Of a stretch of 64,000 bases of DNA, positions 20,566 through 29,522 are shown in pieces. The first letter of the stretch is position 1. The number at the start of each line of letters is the position of its first letter. The position numbers and the translations under genes were made by a program. The stretch comes from Vibrio gigantis (GTDB lineage: Bacteria; Pseudomonadota; Gammaproteobacteria; Enterobacterales; Vibrionaceae), in contig NZ_AP025492.1 in the NCBI RefSeq assembly GCF_024347515.1, positions 3,286,001 through 3,350,000 on the forward strand, in the 5' to 3' direction. The notes under the pieces were generated by a model, which saw only the letters and a program-made list of their open reading frames with translations, did not search any database and was not told where the DNA came from.

Positions 20566-21906
20566 ATGTCTGAAATGACTCCTCGCGAAATTGTTCACGA
20601 ACTCAATCGCCACATTATCGGCCAAGACAACGCTAAGCGTTCAGTTGCCATTGCACTGCGTAACCGCTGGCGTCGTATGCAACTTGAAGAAAGCCTGCGT
20701 GTTGAAGTATCACCAAAGAACATCCTAATGATTGGCCCAACGGGTGTAGGTAAAACTGAAATTGCTCGCCGCCTAGCGAAACTAGCAAACGCGCCTTTCA
20801 TCAAAGTAGAAGCGACTAAGTTCACCGAAGTTGGCTACGTGGGTAAAGAAGTTGAGACCATCATCCGTGACCTAACGGACGTTGCAATCAAGATGACGCA
20901 CCAACAAGCGATGGAAAAAGTACAATACCGCGCTGAAGAGCAAGCCGAAGAACGTATTCTTGATGCGCTTCTGCCACCAGCACGTGATGCCTGGGGTCAG
21001 AACGAGCAATCAACTGAAGACACCACATCTTCAAACACTCGCCAGATTTTCCGCAAGAAGCTGCGTGAAGGTAAGCTAGACGACAAAGAGATCGAAGTCG
21101 ATGTAGCCGCACCACAAATGGGCGTTGAAATCATGTCACCTCCTGGCATGGAAGAGATGACGAACCAGCTACAAGGCATGTTCCAAAACCTAGCTGGCGA
21201 CACCAAGAAAAAGCGCAAGATGAAAATCAAAGATGCATTCAAGGCACTGACAGAAGAAGAAGCTTCAAAGCTTGTGAATCAAGAAGAGCTAAAAGAGAAC
21301 GCGATCTTCAACGCTGAAAACAACGGCATCGTATTCATCGATGAAATCGATAAAATCTGTAAGCGTGGCGACAGCTCAGGCCCAGACGTATCTCGCGAAG
21401 GTGTTCAACGTGACCTACTGCCTCTTATTGAAGGCAGCACAGTATCAACCAAGCATGGCATGGTTAAAACTGACCACATCTTGTTTATCACATCCGGTGC
21501 ATTCCAAGTGGCTAAGCCATCAGACCTGATCCCTGAGCTACAAGGTCGTCTGCCAATCCGCGTAGAGCTTGAAGCACTTTCAGCAAATGACTTCAAACGT
21601 ATCCTGACTGAGCCAAAAGCCTCTCTGACAGAGCAATACATTGCCCTAATGAAAACAGAAGATGTCAACATTGAGTTCACTGAAGATGGCATTAACCAGA
21701 TTGCTGACGCAGCATGGCGTGTGAACGAAACGACTGAAAACATCGGTGCGCGTCGTCTACATACTGTAATGGAACGCCTGATGGACGAGATTTCATTCGA
21801 CGCAACAGACAAAGCTGGCAGCACGCTCGTGATTGACCAAGCTTACGTAAACTCGAAGCTTGGTGAATTCGTTGAAGATGAAGACCTAAGCCGCTTCATC
21901 CTGTAG
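20566..21906 (+). CDS. hslU: HslU, ATPase subunit of the HslUV protease
   Basis: AAA+ unfoldase that feeds HslV. The 446-residue protein has Walker [16 protein letters not shown] near residue 57, the pore motif GYVG at about 90, an I-domain insertion (roughly 110-240, charged and Met-rich), Walker [11 protein letters not shown] near 256, and sensor-2 arginine in [12 protein letters not shown]. The C-terminus DLSRFIL is the tail that docks into HslV. Length matches E. coli HslU (443). Confidence 0.98.
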   Translation: MSEMTPREIVHELNRHIIGQDNAKRSVAIALRNRWRRMQLEESLRVEVSPKNILMIGPTGVGKTEIARRLAKLANAPFIKVEATKFTEVGYVGKEVETIIRDLTDVAIKMTHQQAMEKVQYRAEEQAEERILDALLPPARDAWGQNEQSTEDTTSSNTRQIFRKKLREGKLDDKEIEVDVAAPQMGVEIMSPPGMEEMTNQLQGMFQNLAGDTKKKRKMKIKDAFKALTEEEASKLVNQEELKENAIFNAENNGIVFIDEIDKICKRGDSSGPDVSREGVQRDLLPLIEGSTVSTKHGMVKTDHILFITSGAFQVAKPSDLIPELQGRLPIRVELEALSANDFKRILTEPKASLTEQYIALMKTEDVNIEFTEDGINQIADAAWRVNETTENIGARRLHTVMERLMDEISFDATDKAGSTLVIDQAYVNSKLGEFVEDEDLSRFIL

Positions 21907-21966
21907 CACACAAAACTCCAACTTATTGCTCTATCTCAAAGAAATAGCAGCTAATAAGCGAATTCA

Positions 21967-21991
21967 AGGCCCACTTTCGAGTGGGCTTTTT
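21967..21991 (+). terminator. terminator after hslU
   Basis: GCCCACT pairs with AGTGGGC around TTCG, with a T-run; 60 bases after the hslU stop. Confidence 0.88.
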
Positions 21992-22061
21992 ATTACCCGA
22001 AAAATGGGCGTATACTCAAATCACAGTATGAAACGAAGACTTACAAAGAATTAGACCTACG

Positions 22062-22979
22062 ATGAAACAATCTCTACTGATTTGGCTTGATGCCGCACGA
22101 CCAAAAACTCTGCCTCTCGCACTTGTCTCTATTCTTACAGGAAGTAGTTTAGCGTTCGCCGGTGGTCAGTTTTCTCTATCAATTGCACTACTGGCTTTTT
22201 TAACCGCCACCCTATTACAGATTCTGTCGAATCTCGCCAATGACTATGGCGATGCAGTAAAAGGCACAGACAACGAAAACCGCCTAGGGCCAACTCGTGC
22301 AATGCAATCTGGCGCGGTGACGGCGAAAACCATGAAGCAAGCGATCATCCTCAACATCGTGTTTACCGTGATTGCCGGGCTGATTCTTATTTTTCATGCA
22401 CTGAGTTCGCTAGAAAGTATCTTATCTTTCATCGCGTTAGGTGTACTAGCCATTGTTGCAGCCATCGCTTACACCGTAGGGAATAAACCTTATGGTTATA
22501 TCGGCCTTGGCGACTTATCGGTGTTTATATTCTTCGGCTTGTTAGGCGTTTCAGGGACTTACTTCTTGCACACGGGTCATGTTGAACCAAGCCTATTTCT
22601 ACCGGCTTTAGGCTGTGGACTGATGGCGGTTGCGGTACTCAATATCAACAACATGCGTGATATCGAAAACGACAGCGAATGTGGTAAGCGCACCATGGCG
22701 GTTCGTCTAGGACAACGAAGAGCTAAGCACTATCATTTCGCACTGCTTGGGCTCGCCCTTGCTTCGTTTGCTATCTACTTACTGATTCAAGAAAAACCAG
22801 TCTGGATCAGCCTGCCGTTTTTGCTGAGCATTATTATCGTTTATAAGCACGGCAAGGCTGTTTGGGAAACCGAAAGACCGGCGCAGATCGCACCAATGAT
22901 GCCTGTGATTGTGAAATGCTCATTGGTCACTAACCTATTGTTTGCAGGGGTTGTCGTAGCTCAAACTCTATTGAGTTAA
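22062..22979 (+). CDS. menA: 1,4-dihydroxy-2-naphthoate polyprenyltransferase
   Basis: Inner-membrane prenyltransferase that attaches the isoprenoid tail to DHNA, making demethylmenaquinone. The 305-residue protein begins with WLDAARPKTLPLALV, has the Asp-rich substrate motif NLANDYGDAVKGTDNENRLGP near residue 60 and a second NNMRDIENDSECGKRTMAVRLG near 192, and about eight or nine hydrophobic helices. These are UbiA-superfamily features, and the position between hslU and rraA is the E. coli one. Menaquinone fits the anaerobic respiration suggested by dcuA and aspA here. Confidence 0.95.
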   Translation: MKQSLLIWLDAARPKTLPLALVSILTGSSLAFAGGQFSLSIALLAFLTATLLQILSNLANDYGDAVKGTDNENRLGPTRAMQSGAVTAKTMKQAIILNIVFTVIAGLILIFHALSSLESILSFIALGVLAIVAAIAYTVGNKPYGYIGLGDLSVFIFFGLLGVSGTYFLHTGHVEPSLFLPALGCGLMAVAVLNINNMRDIENDSECGKRTMAVRLGQRRAKHYHFALLGLALASFAIYLLIQEKPVWISLPFLLSIIIVYKHGKAVWETERPAQIAPMMPVIVKCSLVTNLLFAGVVVAQTLLS

Positions 22980-23052
22980 TTCAGACTAATCATTGCAAAG
23001 GGATCAAGCACCGATATACTCAAAGTAAGCTCATTGTTCAAAAGGTATACGA

Positions 23053-23571
23053 ATGGAATACAACACTTCAGCACTGTGCGACATATATTTGGATCAAGTT
23101 GATGTCGTGGAACCAATGTTCAGCAACTTCGGTGGACGTGCATCCTTCGCAGGACAGATCACGACATTAAAGTGTTTTGAAGACAACGCTTTGATTCGCT
23201 CCGTGCTAGAACAAGATGGTCTGGGACGTGTGTTGTTAATCGATGGTGGCGGCTCACTACGCAAAGCGCTGATCGATGCTGAGATTGCCCTACTTGCCGA
23301 AGACAATGAGTGGGAAGGTATTGTCGTTTACGGCTGCGTTCGTGAAGTCGATGAACTGGAAGACATGAACCTAGGTATCCAAGCCTTGGCTTCTATCCCT
23401 GTTGGTGCGAGTCAAGAAGGTGTCGGTGAGCTAGACGTTCCAGTGAACTTTGGTAGCGTGACCTTCTTACCAGAAGATTACCTCTACGCCGACAACACTG
23501 GCATCATTCTCTCTGCAGAGCCTTTAGATGTAGAACTCGATCTGGATGTCGAAGAAGAAGAGGTCGAGTAA
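23053..23571 (+). CDS. rraA: ribonuclease E activity regulator RraA
   Basis: Binds RNase E and inhibits its activity, changing global mRNA decay. The 172-residue protein opens with [23 protein letters not shown] and has the ring-forming RraA core [20 protein letters not shown] and [13 protein letters not shown]. It is longer than E. coli RraA (161) because of an acidic tail ([10 protein letters not shown]). V. vulnificus and relatives have two RraA paralogues (known); the menA-linked position favours the RraA orthologue. Confidence 0.93.
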   Translation: MEYNTSALCDIYLDQVDVVEPMFSNFGGRASFAGQITTLKCFEDNALIRSVLEQDGLGRVLLIDGGGSLRKALIDAEIALLAEDNEWEGIVVYGCVREVDELEDMNLGIQALASIPVGASQEGVGELDVPVNFGSVTFLPEDYLYADNTGIILSAEPLDVELDLDVEEEEVE

Positions 23572-23615
23572 CTCACTCAGCTTTGAATACTAAAACAAAG
23601 TATAAGAATACAAGC

Positions 23616-23650
23616 AAAAACGCCCGCTACTGAGTAGCGGGCGTTTTTTT
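23616..23650. terminator. bidirectional terminator between rraA and zapB
   Basis: Perfect 15-base-pair stem AAAAACGCCCGCTAC / GTAGCGGGCGTTTTT with a three-base loop. Confidence 0.93.
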
Positions 23651-23666
23651 AATTCTGAAGAGTGAA

Positions 23667-23909
23667 TTACTCTACTTCATCCATTTTACCAAGAAGGTTA
23701 CGGATGCGATCTTGCCATGCTGAATGCTCTTCCTGCATTTGCTGAGTTTTTTGCTCTAGCTCGTGACGGCTTGCTTTAAGCTCACCAGCTTCTGTTGCTA
23801 GTGCTTGTTTCTCTTCTTTAAGCTCTTCCACTTCCATTTGAAGAAGTGCAATTGTATCTACTGCTGTTTGAATTTTTGCTTCTAGCTGCTCTAGTACTTC
23901 AAAAGACAT
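23667..23909 (-). CDS. zapB: cell division protein ZapB
   Basis: Small coiled-coil protein that joins the Z-ring through ZapA and links it to the chromosome terminus through MatP (known for E. coli). The 80-residue sequence MSFEVLEQLEAKIQTAVDTI is one continuous heptad coiled coil with no Pro or Gly breaks except near residue 42. Size and start match E. coli ZapB (81), and the E. coli rraA-zapB-glpX neighbourhood is kept. It converges on rraA. Confidence 0.94.
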   Translation of the reverse strand: MSFEVLEQLEAKIQTAVDTIALLQMEVEELKEEKQALATEAGELKASRHELEQKTQQMQEEHSAWQDRIRNLLGKMDEVE

Positions 23910-24233
23910 TCTGGCCTACCTTTAAGTTATCCGTTTGATGGTGAAGGTTCACTCCACTTATTTCCCCATTCTACTCAGCAGAGCAAGGATAAACACTCAA
24001 TATATTCGATATTTTGCGCCATTCGATGAAAAAAACAGCGCTTTTTACCGAATATTGACGTGAACGATTGCCGCCACAACGGCAAACCGATTATTTTGAT
24101 GAATAATAACTGTTTTCCACTACGAATTGATCGAGAGCAATCTCCAAAAAACAAAAAGGCAAACGTTTCCTTTTGGATATGGTAAAATCCGCCGCGAAAT
24201 TTCTATTCCCCCTTTGAAAATTTTGGAGTCCGC
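23910..24233. other. zapB-glpX divergent intergenic region
   Basis: No gene seen. The half near glpX contains a PurR-type palindrome (24157-24172) and a TAAAAT -10-like hexamer at 24183-24188. The half near zapB is AT-rich without a motif I can support. Confidence 0.5.
24157..24172. promoter_or_regulatory. PurR-like operator upstream of glpX
   Basis: AGGCAAACGTTTCCTT fits the E. coli PurR consensus AnGCAAACGTTTnCnT at every fixed position. It covers the -35 area relative to the TAAAAT hexamer, a repressing position. Another LacI-family protein could also use this AACGTT-centred palindrome. Confidence 0.55.
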
Positions 24234-25241
24234 ATGAAACGCGATTTAGCAATGTCATTCTCTCGTGTCACAGAAGGTGCAGCACTAGCTGGTTACAAGT
24301 GGCTTGGCCGTGGCGATAAAAACGCTGCAGATGGCGCTGCTGTAGAAGTAATGCGTAGCCTATTAAACAAAACCGAAATTAGCGGTGAGATTGTTATCGG
24401 CGAAGGTGAAATTGATGATGCACCTATGCTATACATCGGCGAAAGCGTAGGTGTAGGCGGCGACGCAGTCGATATCGCAGTTGACCCAATTGAAGGGACA
24501 CGCATGACAGCAATGGGCCAATCAAATGCATTGGCTGTATTGGCTGCAGGCGAAAAAGGCAGCTTTCTTAAAGCGCCTGATATGTACATGGAAAAGTTGG
24601 TTGTTGGCCCGGGCGCTAAAGGCGTGATTGACCTAGAATTACCACTAACAGAAAACCTAGAAAACATCGCGAAAGCATTAGGTAAAACACTCGATACTCT
24701 AGTAGTAACCACGCTTGCTAAGCCTCGTCATGATCAGATCATCGCCGACATGCAAGCAATGGGCGTTCGTGTATTTGCCGTGCCAGACGGTGATGTTGCA
24801 GCTTCTATCCTAACGTGTATGCCAGACAGCGAAGTAGACGTAATGTACTGCATTGGTGGCGCGCCTGAAGGTGTCGTTTCTGCTGCTGTAATTCGCGCAC
24901 TTGACGGCGACATGCACGGTCGTCTTCTACCTCGTCACGAAGTGAAAGGCGACACAGAAGAGAACCGTAAGCACGGTGAACTTGAGCTTGAGCGTTGTGC
25001 TGAAATGGGCGTAACTGCTGGTATCGTGTTGAAGATGGAAGACATGGCACGCAGCGACAACGTTGTATTCTCAGCAACAGGTATCACGAAGGGTGACTTG
25101 CTGGAAGGTATTACTCGTCAGGGCAATATCGCAACGACAGAAACTCTGCTTATCCGTGGCCGCTGCCGCACAATTCGCCGCATCAAATCTATCCACTACC
25201 TAGAGCGTAAAGATCCAGAAGTGGTTGGTCATATCCTGTAA
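24234..25241 (+). CDS. glpX: class II fructose-1,6-bisphosphatase
   Basis: Removes the C1 phosphate of fructose 1,6-bisphosphate in gluconeogenesis. The 335-residue protein has the class II metal and substrate motifs GEGEIDDAPMLYIGE near residue 57, DIAVDPIEGT near 83, and the C-terminal TRQGNIATTETLLIRG. In E. coli glpX is cotranscribed with glpFK; here it stands alone behind zapB with its own terminator. A perfect PurR-type box upstream suggests nucleotide-linked control (inference). Confidence 0.96.
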   Translation: MKRDLAMSFSRVTEGAALAGYKWLGRGDKNAADGAAVEVMRSLLNKTEISGEIVIGEGEIDDAPMLYIGESVGVGGDAVDIAVDPIEGTRMTAMGQSNALAVLAAGEKGSFLKAPDMYMEKLVVGPGAKGVIDLELPLTENLENIAKALGKTLDTLVVTTLAKPRHDQIIADMQAMGVRVFAVPDGDVAASILTCMPDSEVDVMYCIGGAPEGVVSAAVIRALDGDMHGRLLPRHEVKGDTEENRKHGELELERCAEMGVTAGIVLKMEDMARSDNVVFSATGITKGDLLEGITRQGNIATTETLLIRGRCRTIRRIKSIHYLERKDPEVVGHIL

Positions 25242-25269
25242 TCCTCATATCGAGTGAAACAGAATATTC

Positions 25270-25297
25270 AAAGGCTGATACCAAGTATCAGCCTTTT
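25270..25297 (+). terminator. terminator after glpX
   Basis: Perfect stem AAAGGCTGATAC / GTATCAGCCTTT with a CAA loop and T-run. Confidence 0.9.
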
Positions 25298-25420
25298 GTT
25301 TTGTTGCCCTATCAGATTATCACCATTGCTATTGATAGGTCAGTAACTGTCAAAATAGTAAATGGTTTGCTTTATAAACACCTTGCCTCATAATAGTAAG
25401 GTTCATGAGGTAGGGATAGT

Positions 25421-26047
25421 ATGAAAACAAGCGACAAAATCTTACAGACCATTAAGCGTCAAGGCGCGGTAACCGCGAAACAACTGTCAGAAGAGTTTGG
25501 CATGACGACAATGGGTGCGAGGCAGCATCTGCAAAGTCTGGAAGATGATGGCATTCTTGCGTTTCATGACGTGAAAGTAAAAGTGGGTCGCCCGACTCGT
25601 CATTGGTCCCTTACTCAACACGGCCACGGTCAATTTTCAGACCGACACGGTGAACTGACGATTCAAGTCATTGATGCAGTCGAGAACCTGTTTGGTAAAG
25701 AAGGACTGGCTAAGGTCGCTGCCGAACGTGAACAGCACACTCTCAAGCAATATCAATCTGCCCTATCTGGCTGCAATAACCTGATCAGTAAGCTTGAAAA
25801 GCTCACTCAACTTCGTGAAGAAGAGGGTTACATGGCTGAACTTCAAGAGCACGACGATCACTACATCTTGATTGAGAACCACTGCCCTATCTGCAAGGCT
25901 GCGACTCGCTGCCCTAGCCTGTGCCAATCTGAGCTCAACGTGTTTACTGAGTTACTAAAAGATGAGTGCCATGTGAGCCGTACAGAGCACATCATTGCTG
26001 GCGAGCGACGCTGTACTTACACCTTAACACCCACATTTTTATCTTAA
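25421..26047 (+). CDS. SufR-like winged-helix regulator with C-terminal cysteine cluster (COG2345 type)
   Basis: A DNA-binding regulator that probably senses an iron-sulfur cluster or redox state. Residues 1-65 form an HTH (QGAVTAKQLSEEFGMTTMGA, then wing KVKVGRPTRHWSLT). A helical middle follows. The C-terminus has cysteines at 155, 158, 164, 168, 183 and 198. Four of them are spaced C-x12-C-x14-C-x14-C, close to the C-x12-C-x13-C-x14-C pattern I recall for the cyanobacterial SufR [4Fe-4S] repressor. No suf or isc genes are nearby. The function is not proven; target genes cannot be deduced here. Confidence 0.75.
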   Translation: MKTSDKILQTIKRQGAVTAKQLSEEFGMTTMGARQHLQSLEDDGILAFHDVKVKVGRPTRHWSLTQHGHGQFSDRHGELTIQVIDAVENLFGKEGLAKVAAEREQHTLKQYQSALSGCNNLISKLEKLTQLREEEGYMAELQEHDDHYILIENHCPICKAATRCPSLCQSELNVFTELLKDECHVSRTEHIIAGERRCTYTLTPTFLS

Positions 26048-26163
26048 CGGAAATCGGTTAATACCGTCTCAATTTTGAGAAAACGCAGATAGATTAAAAT
26101 TTGTACAGATTTCTTTCTTAAGCTTAAAGCATATGAAACACGCTTAATGCTAAGGAAGGAATG

Positions 26164-26511
26164 ATGGCACATCCACAACCCGCTCAAAAACTGCCACCCT
26201 TTGATGAACTTGTCCAACTCGCGAAAAGCGATCCTAAAGCATTCAATCAATTCAAACACGAGATGTGTGAACAGATGATTTGTTCGGCTTCAGAAATGAT
26301 GCAAGACAGACTTCGCGCTCAACAAAGTCACATCGACTTAGTGGTTAGCCGTTGTAAAAATCCGCACCATGCTAATGTCGTGCTTATGCAGGAGTTGCGT
26401 TGTCAGGTCTGTAAATTCCAAGACGCACTCGAAGGCCGCTGCGGTTTTGACGAAACTCTGCCTGAAAATGTCGTACCTTTTAGACCGAATACCGAACCTA
26501 AAATGTACTAA
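26164..26511 (+). CDS. DUF3135-type hypothetical protein
   Basis: I recognise this only as a conserved small vibrio protein resembling DUF3135; no function is known to me. The start MAHPQPAQKLPPFDELV (ATG at 26164) is best spaced from the AAGGA site; an adjacent ATG at 26161 is the alternative. The 115-residue protein is soluble, helical, with the segment AKSDPKAFNQFKHEMCEQMI and six cysteines including CQVC and C-x4-C, and a C-terminal VVPFRPN. It follows the SufR-like gene by 116 bases on the same strand, so co-regulation is possible but a separate promoter may exist. Confidence 0.7.
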   Translation: MAHPQPAQKLPPFDELVQLAKSDPKAFNQFKHEMCEQMICSASEMMQDRLRAQQSHIDLVVSRCKNPHHANVVLMQELRCQVCKFQDALEGRCGFDETLPENVVPFRPNTEPKMY

Positions 26512-26526
26512 GAGTAGAAAGGTATT

Positions 26527-26552
26527 AAAAAAGGGAGCTCTATGCTCCCTTT
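26527..26552. terminator. bidirectional terminator between DUF3135 and DUF805 genes
   Basis: AAAAGGGAGC pairs with GCTCCCTTTT with a short loop and flanking A and T runs. Confidence 0.88.
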
Positions 26553-26573
26553 TGTTTATTCATTATTCAGCGA

Positions 26574-26996
26574 TTACACTGGATCTTCGCCATAATCATT
26601 GCGGCCTTCAGTGCCTTTCAACAAGCCACATTCAATCAAAATCCATAAGCCACACACTAATGCCGCAACGGTTGCCGCCATATGAACTGGCGATACAGAT
26701 TCTGTCGTCGTCGCTGCCATTGGTGAAGCTAAGCGACCTAGCACTAGCGGCACATTCAATAATAACCAGTAGTTAGACTTGTTGCGGTCGTGCCAGCGCT
26801 TAGCGGTTACCGCAAGGTCTGGGATCACAAGCATCAATAGGAAGATTGGCAGCAGGATATAAGAGTAAGCAGGGAACAACACAGAGATACCAGAAGCAAA
26901 GCCGGTAATCGCTATATAGTAGAAAACATTCCAAATCCAGTAAGTCTTACGACCAATTCTCCCTTTGAAAGAGAGCAGTAATTCTTTCATCGACAT
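26574..26996 (-). CDS. DUF805 family inner-membrane protein
   Basis: A 140-residue membrane protein with the DUF805 hallmarks FKGRIGRKTYW at residues 10-20, TAKRWHDRNKSNYW near 64-77, and the C-terminal GTEGRNDYGEDP. Four hydrophobic helices are visible (about 22-42, 43-60, 76-92, 105-125). The family resembles E. coli YhaH/YhaI and has no assigned reaction. It converges on the DUF3135 gene and stands upstream of nothing obviously related. Confidence 0.85.
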   Translation of the reverse strand: MSMKELLLSFKGRIGRKTYWIWNVFYYIAITGFASGISVLFPAYSYILLPIFLLMLVIPDLAVTAKRWHDRNKSNYWLLLNVPLVLGRLASPMAATTTESVSPVHMAATVAALVCGLWILIECGLLKGTEGRNDYGEDPV

Positions 26997-27041
26997 CTTA
27001 AATACTCAAATTTATGCGCCGCTGAAAGTCAGCAGCAATGG

Positions 27042-27389
27042 TTAGTTTATTACTTTTTGAAAGCAACTTTTATCCATATCACGAATATTCACCGTTAAGC
27101 TTCTTACATGACTCGCTTGTTCTTGCAGGGTCTGCATTAACGATCGTGACAATTCTCGCTTTTGCTCTTCCGTTCGTCCCGAAAGTAGCTCAAAGCTGAT
27201 ATGAATAAAGTCTACACTATCTTCCTCGTCACCGACCAACCAATTATGGCAACGCAGTGAACGAGACTTCACTGACGGCACATCAAACAAGCCGCATGTG
27301 AGTGCTACTTGATGGAGATCTTCTAGTAAGCCTTGGATATTCACTCGCTCATCCACTGAATTGGAGTACTCTAGAACTAGATTCGGCAT
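27042..27389 (-). CDS. 5-carboxymethyl-2-hydroxymuconate isomerase (CHMI) family protein
   Basis: The 115-residue protein begins MPNLVLEYSNSVDE with the N-terminal Pro (after Met removal) typical of the tautomerase-superfamily CHMI, the enzyme of homoprotocatechuate breakdown. Other family features: SRSLRCHNWLVGDE and HISFELLSGRTEEQKRELS. No other hpa pathway genes are present, so the true substrate may differ; such orphan CHMI-like genes are common in vibrios. Confidence is high for the family and low for the reaction. Confidence 0.78.
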   Translation of the reverse strand: MPNLVLEYSNSVDERVNIQGLLEDLHQVALTCGLFDVPSVKSRSLRCHNWLVGDEEDSVDFIHISFELLSGRTEEQKRELSRSLMQTLQEQASHVRSLTVNIRDMDKSCFQKVIN

Positions 27390-27638
27390 TGTTACTTCCT
27401 GTTGTTAACGCAATCGTTTGTCCCTTAATAACAACTAACGATGAAAAATCCGAGAGGTTAGCTATTATTCTGTCTGCCGGATCACTGATATATGTTCAAA
27501 ATCTACTCTGACCATTGAGTAAGATCCAAGAAAGTCATGACCACAGTCATGATCTGTTGATATTAATCTGTTATATTATTTCGTAATAAAGTTTACTTTT
27601 TTACATTCGATTTATTTAAATACTTTGGAGATATTCCT

Positions 27639-28409
27639 ATGCGTCATCCTGTAGTTATGGGTAACTGGAAACTAAACGGCAGCAAAGAAATGGTTGTTGA
27701 TCTACTAAACGGTCTTAACGCTGAACTTGAAGGCGTAACAGGCGTAGACGTAGCAGTTGCTCCACCAGCACTTTTCGTTGATCTAGCAGAGCGTACGCTT
27801 ACTGAAGCGGGCAGCGCGATCATCCTAGGTGCTCAAAACTCTGACCTAAACAACAGCGGTGCATTCACTGGCGACATGTCTCCAGCAATGCTTAAAGAGT
27901 TCGGCGCATCTCACATCATCATCGGTCACTCTGAGCGTCGTGAATACCACAACGAATCAGATGAGTTCGTAGCTAAGAAATTCGCATTCCTAAAAGAGAA
28001 CGGCCTAACTCCAGTTCTTTGCATCGGTGAATCTGAAGCACAAAACGAAGCAGGCGAAACTGTTGCAGTATGTGCACGTCAACTTGACGCAGTTATCAAC
28101 ACTCAAGGTGTTGAAGCTCTAGAAGGCGCTATCATCGCTTACGAACCAATCTGGGCTATCGGTACTGGTAAAGCAGCTACAGCTGAAGATGCACAACGCA
28201 TTCACGCTCAAATCCGTGCACACATCGCAGAGAAATCTGAAGAAGTTGCTAAGAAAGTTGTTATCCAATACGGCGGTTCTGTTAAGCCAGACAACGCAGC
28301 AGCTTACTTCGCACAACCAGACATCGACGGTGCTCTAGTTGGCGGCGCAGCTCTAGACGCGAAAAGCTTCGCAGCTATCGCTAAAGCAGCAGCTGAAGCA
28401 AAAGCTTAA
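27639..28409 (+). CDS. tpiA: triosephosphate isomerase
   Basis: Interconverts dihydroxyacetone phosphate and glyceraldehyde 3-phosphate in glycolysis. The 256-residue TIM barrel has GNWKLNGSK (Asn, Lys) at 8-16, IIGHSERR (catalytic His) near 94, [14 protein letters not shown] (catalytic Glu) near 167 and the phosphate loops IQYGGSVK and GALVGGAAL. The codon choice is strongly biased, as expected for a highly expressed gene. A perfect 10-base inverted repeat follows the stop, before the terminator. Confidence 0.99.
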   Translation: MRHPVVMGNWKLNGSKEMVVDLLNGLNAELEGVTGVDVAVAPPALFVDLAERTLTEAGSAIILGAQNSDLNNSGAFTGDMSPAMLKEFGASHIIIGHSERREYHNESDEFVAKKFAFLKENGLTPVLCIGESEAQNEAGETVAVCARQLDAVINTQGVEALEGAIIAYEPIWAIGTGKAATAEDAQRIHAQIRAHIAEKSEEVAKKVVIQYGGSVKPDNAAAYFAQPDIDGALVGGAALDAKSFAAIAKAAAEAKA

Positions 28410-28431
28410 TTTAAACGTCACCGTTTAAATT
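28408..28431. repeat. perfect inverted repeat at the tpiA stop codon
   Basis: AATTTAAACG (28408-28417) and CGTTTAAATT (28422-28431) flank TCAC. It begins in the stop codon and precedes the terminator at 28437. It has no T-run and may be an mRNA-end stabiliser. Confidence 0.6.
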
Positions 28432-28436
28432 GAATG

Positions 28437-28461
28437 AAAGGTCAACTTAGGTTGGCCTTTT
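28437..28461 (+). terminator. terminator after tpiA
   Basis: AAAGGTCAAC pairs with GTTGGCCTTT (one wobble), followed by six T in all. Confidence 0.82.
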
Positions 28462-28504
28462 TTATTGCCTGTCATTTCTGAAATCTCAAACAACAGACAT
28501 AAAA

Positions 28505-28530
28505 AAACCGCTGATAAATCAGCGGTTTTA
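28505..28530. terminator. terminator after pfkA (bidirectional shape)
   Basis: AAAACCGCTGAT and ATCAGCGGTTTT pair across a tight loop; the A-run at its left gives a T-run on the minus strand, 30 bases after the pfkA stop. Confidence 0.88.
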
Positions 28531-28559
28531 AAATTCTTTAAGCAAACACTAAGCGTGGC

Positions 28560-29522
28560 TTAGAACAACTCTTCTGCTACACGGAACAGCTCAGAACGGT
28601 CTGGGTTCTGCATATTCTCGATACAGTCGATGATGTCGTGGTGAACAAGTTCTTCTTTCTCAATACCAACACAACGACCACCGTGACCTTCTTGAAGAAG
28701 GTGAACAGCGTAGTTACCCATGCGTGAAGCCAGTACACGGTCAAATGCAGTAGGACGACCACCACGTTGGATGTGACCAAGAACCGTTGCGCGAGTCTCA
28801 CGACCTGTTGCAGTTTCGATCTCTTTAGCCAGTTCGTTCGCATCCATCATTAGTTCAGTTAGAGCAATGATTGCGTGCTTCTTACCTTTCGCAATACCAT
28901 CTTGGATGTTGCCGATAAGCTGCTCTTTATCTAGGCCAGTCTCTGGAGTAATGATGTACTCACAACCACCCGCGATTGCTGACATAAGCGTAAGGTCACC
29001 ACAGTGACGGCCCATGATTTCAACAATAGAAATACGTTGGTGAGAAGAAGACGTGTCACGTAGACGGTCGATTGAATCGATAACTGTATTAAGCGCTGTT
29101 AGGTAACCGATTGTGTAGTCAGTACCCGCGATATCGTTATCGATTGTGCCTGGAAGACCGATACATGGGTAACCCATCTCAGTTAGCTTCTTAGCACCCA
29201 TGTAAGAGCCGTCACCACCGATAACAACAAGTGCTTCGATGCCGTGTTTCTTAAGGTTTTCGATGCCTTTCTCACGAACAGCAACGTCTTTGAATTCAGG
29301 GAAACGAGCAGAACCTAAGAAGGTACCACCACGGTTGATTACGTCAGATACGCTTGAACGGTCAAGCTTTTCGATACGGTCTTCAACAAGACCTTGGTAG
29401 CCGTCGTAAATGCCGTAAACTTCAATGCCAACTGATAACGCAGTACGAACAACGCCGCGAACTGCTGCGTTCATACCTGGAGCGTCACCACCACTGGTCA
29501 AAACACCGATCTTCTTAATCAT
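28560..29522 (-). CDS. pfkA: 6-phosphofructokinase
   Basis: ATP-dependent phosphorylation of fructose 6-phosphate. The ATG at 29522 gives [20 protein letters not shown] and 320 residues, exactly the E. coli length; a GTG six bases earlier (29528) lies too close to the GAGG ribosome site. Seen: ATP loop [18 protein letters not shown], catalytic [10 protein letters not shown] (Asp127 equivalent) and ITETGL-like effector region, with LGHIQRGG near 250. It converges with tpiA, pairing two glycolytic genes. A HexR-like palindrome lies upstream. Confidence 0.97.
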   Translation of the reverse strand: MIKKIGVLTSGGDAPGMNAAVRGVVRTALSVGIEVYGIYDGYQGLVEDRIEKLDRSSVSDVINRGGTFLGSARFPEFKDVAVREKGIENLKKHGIEALVVIGGDGSYMGAKKLTEMGYPCIGLPGTIDNDIAGTDYTIGYLTALNTVIDSIDRLRDTSSSHQRISIVEIMGRHCGDLTLMSAIAGGCEYIITPETGLDKEQLIGNIQDGIAKGKKHAIIALTELMMDANELAKEIETATGRETRATVLGHIQRGGRPTAFDRVLASRMGNYAVHLLQEGHGGRCVGIEKEELVHHDIIDCIENMQNPDRSELFRVAEELF

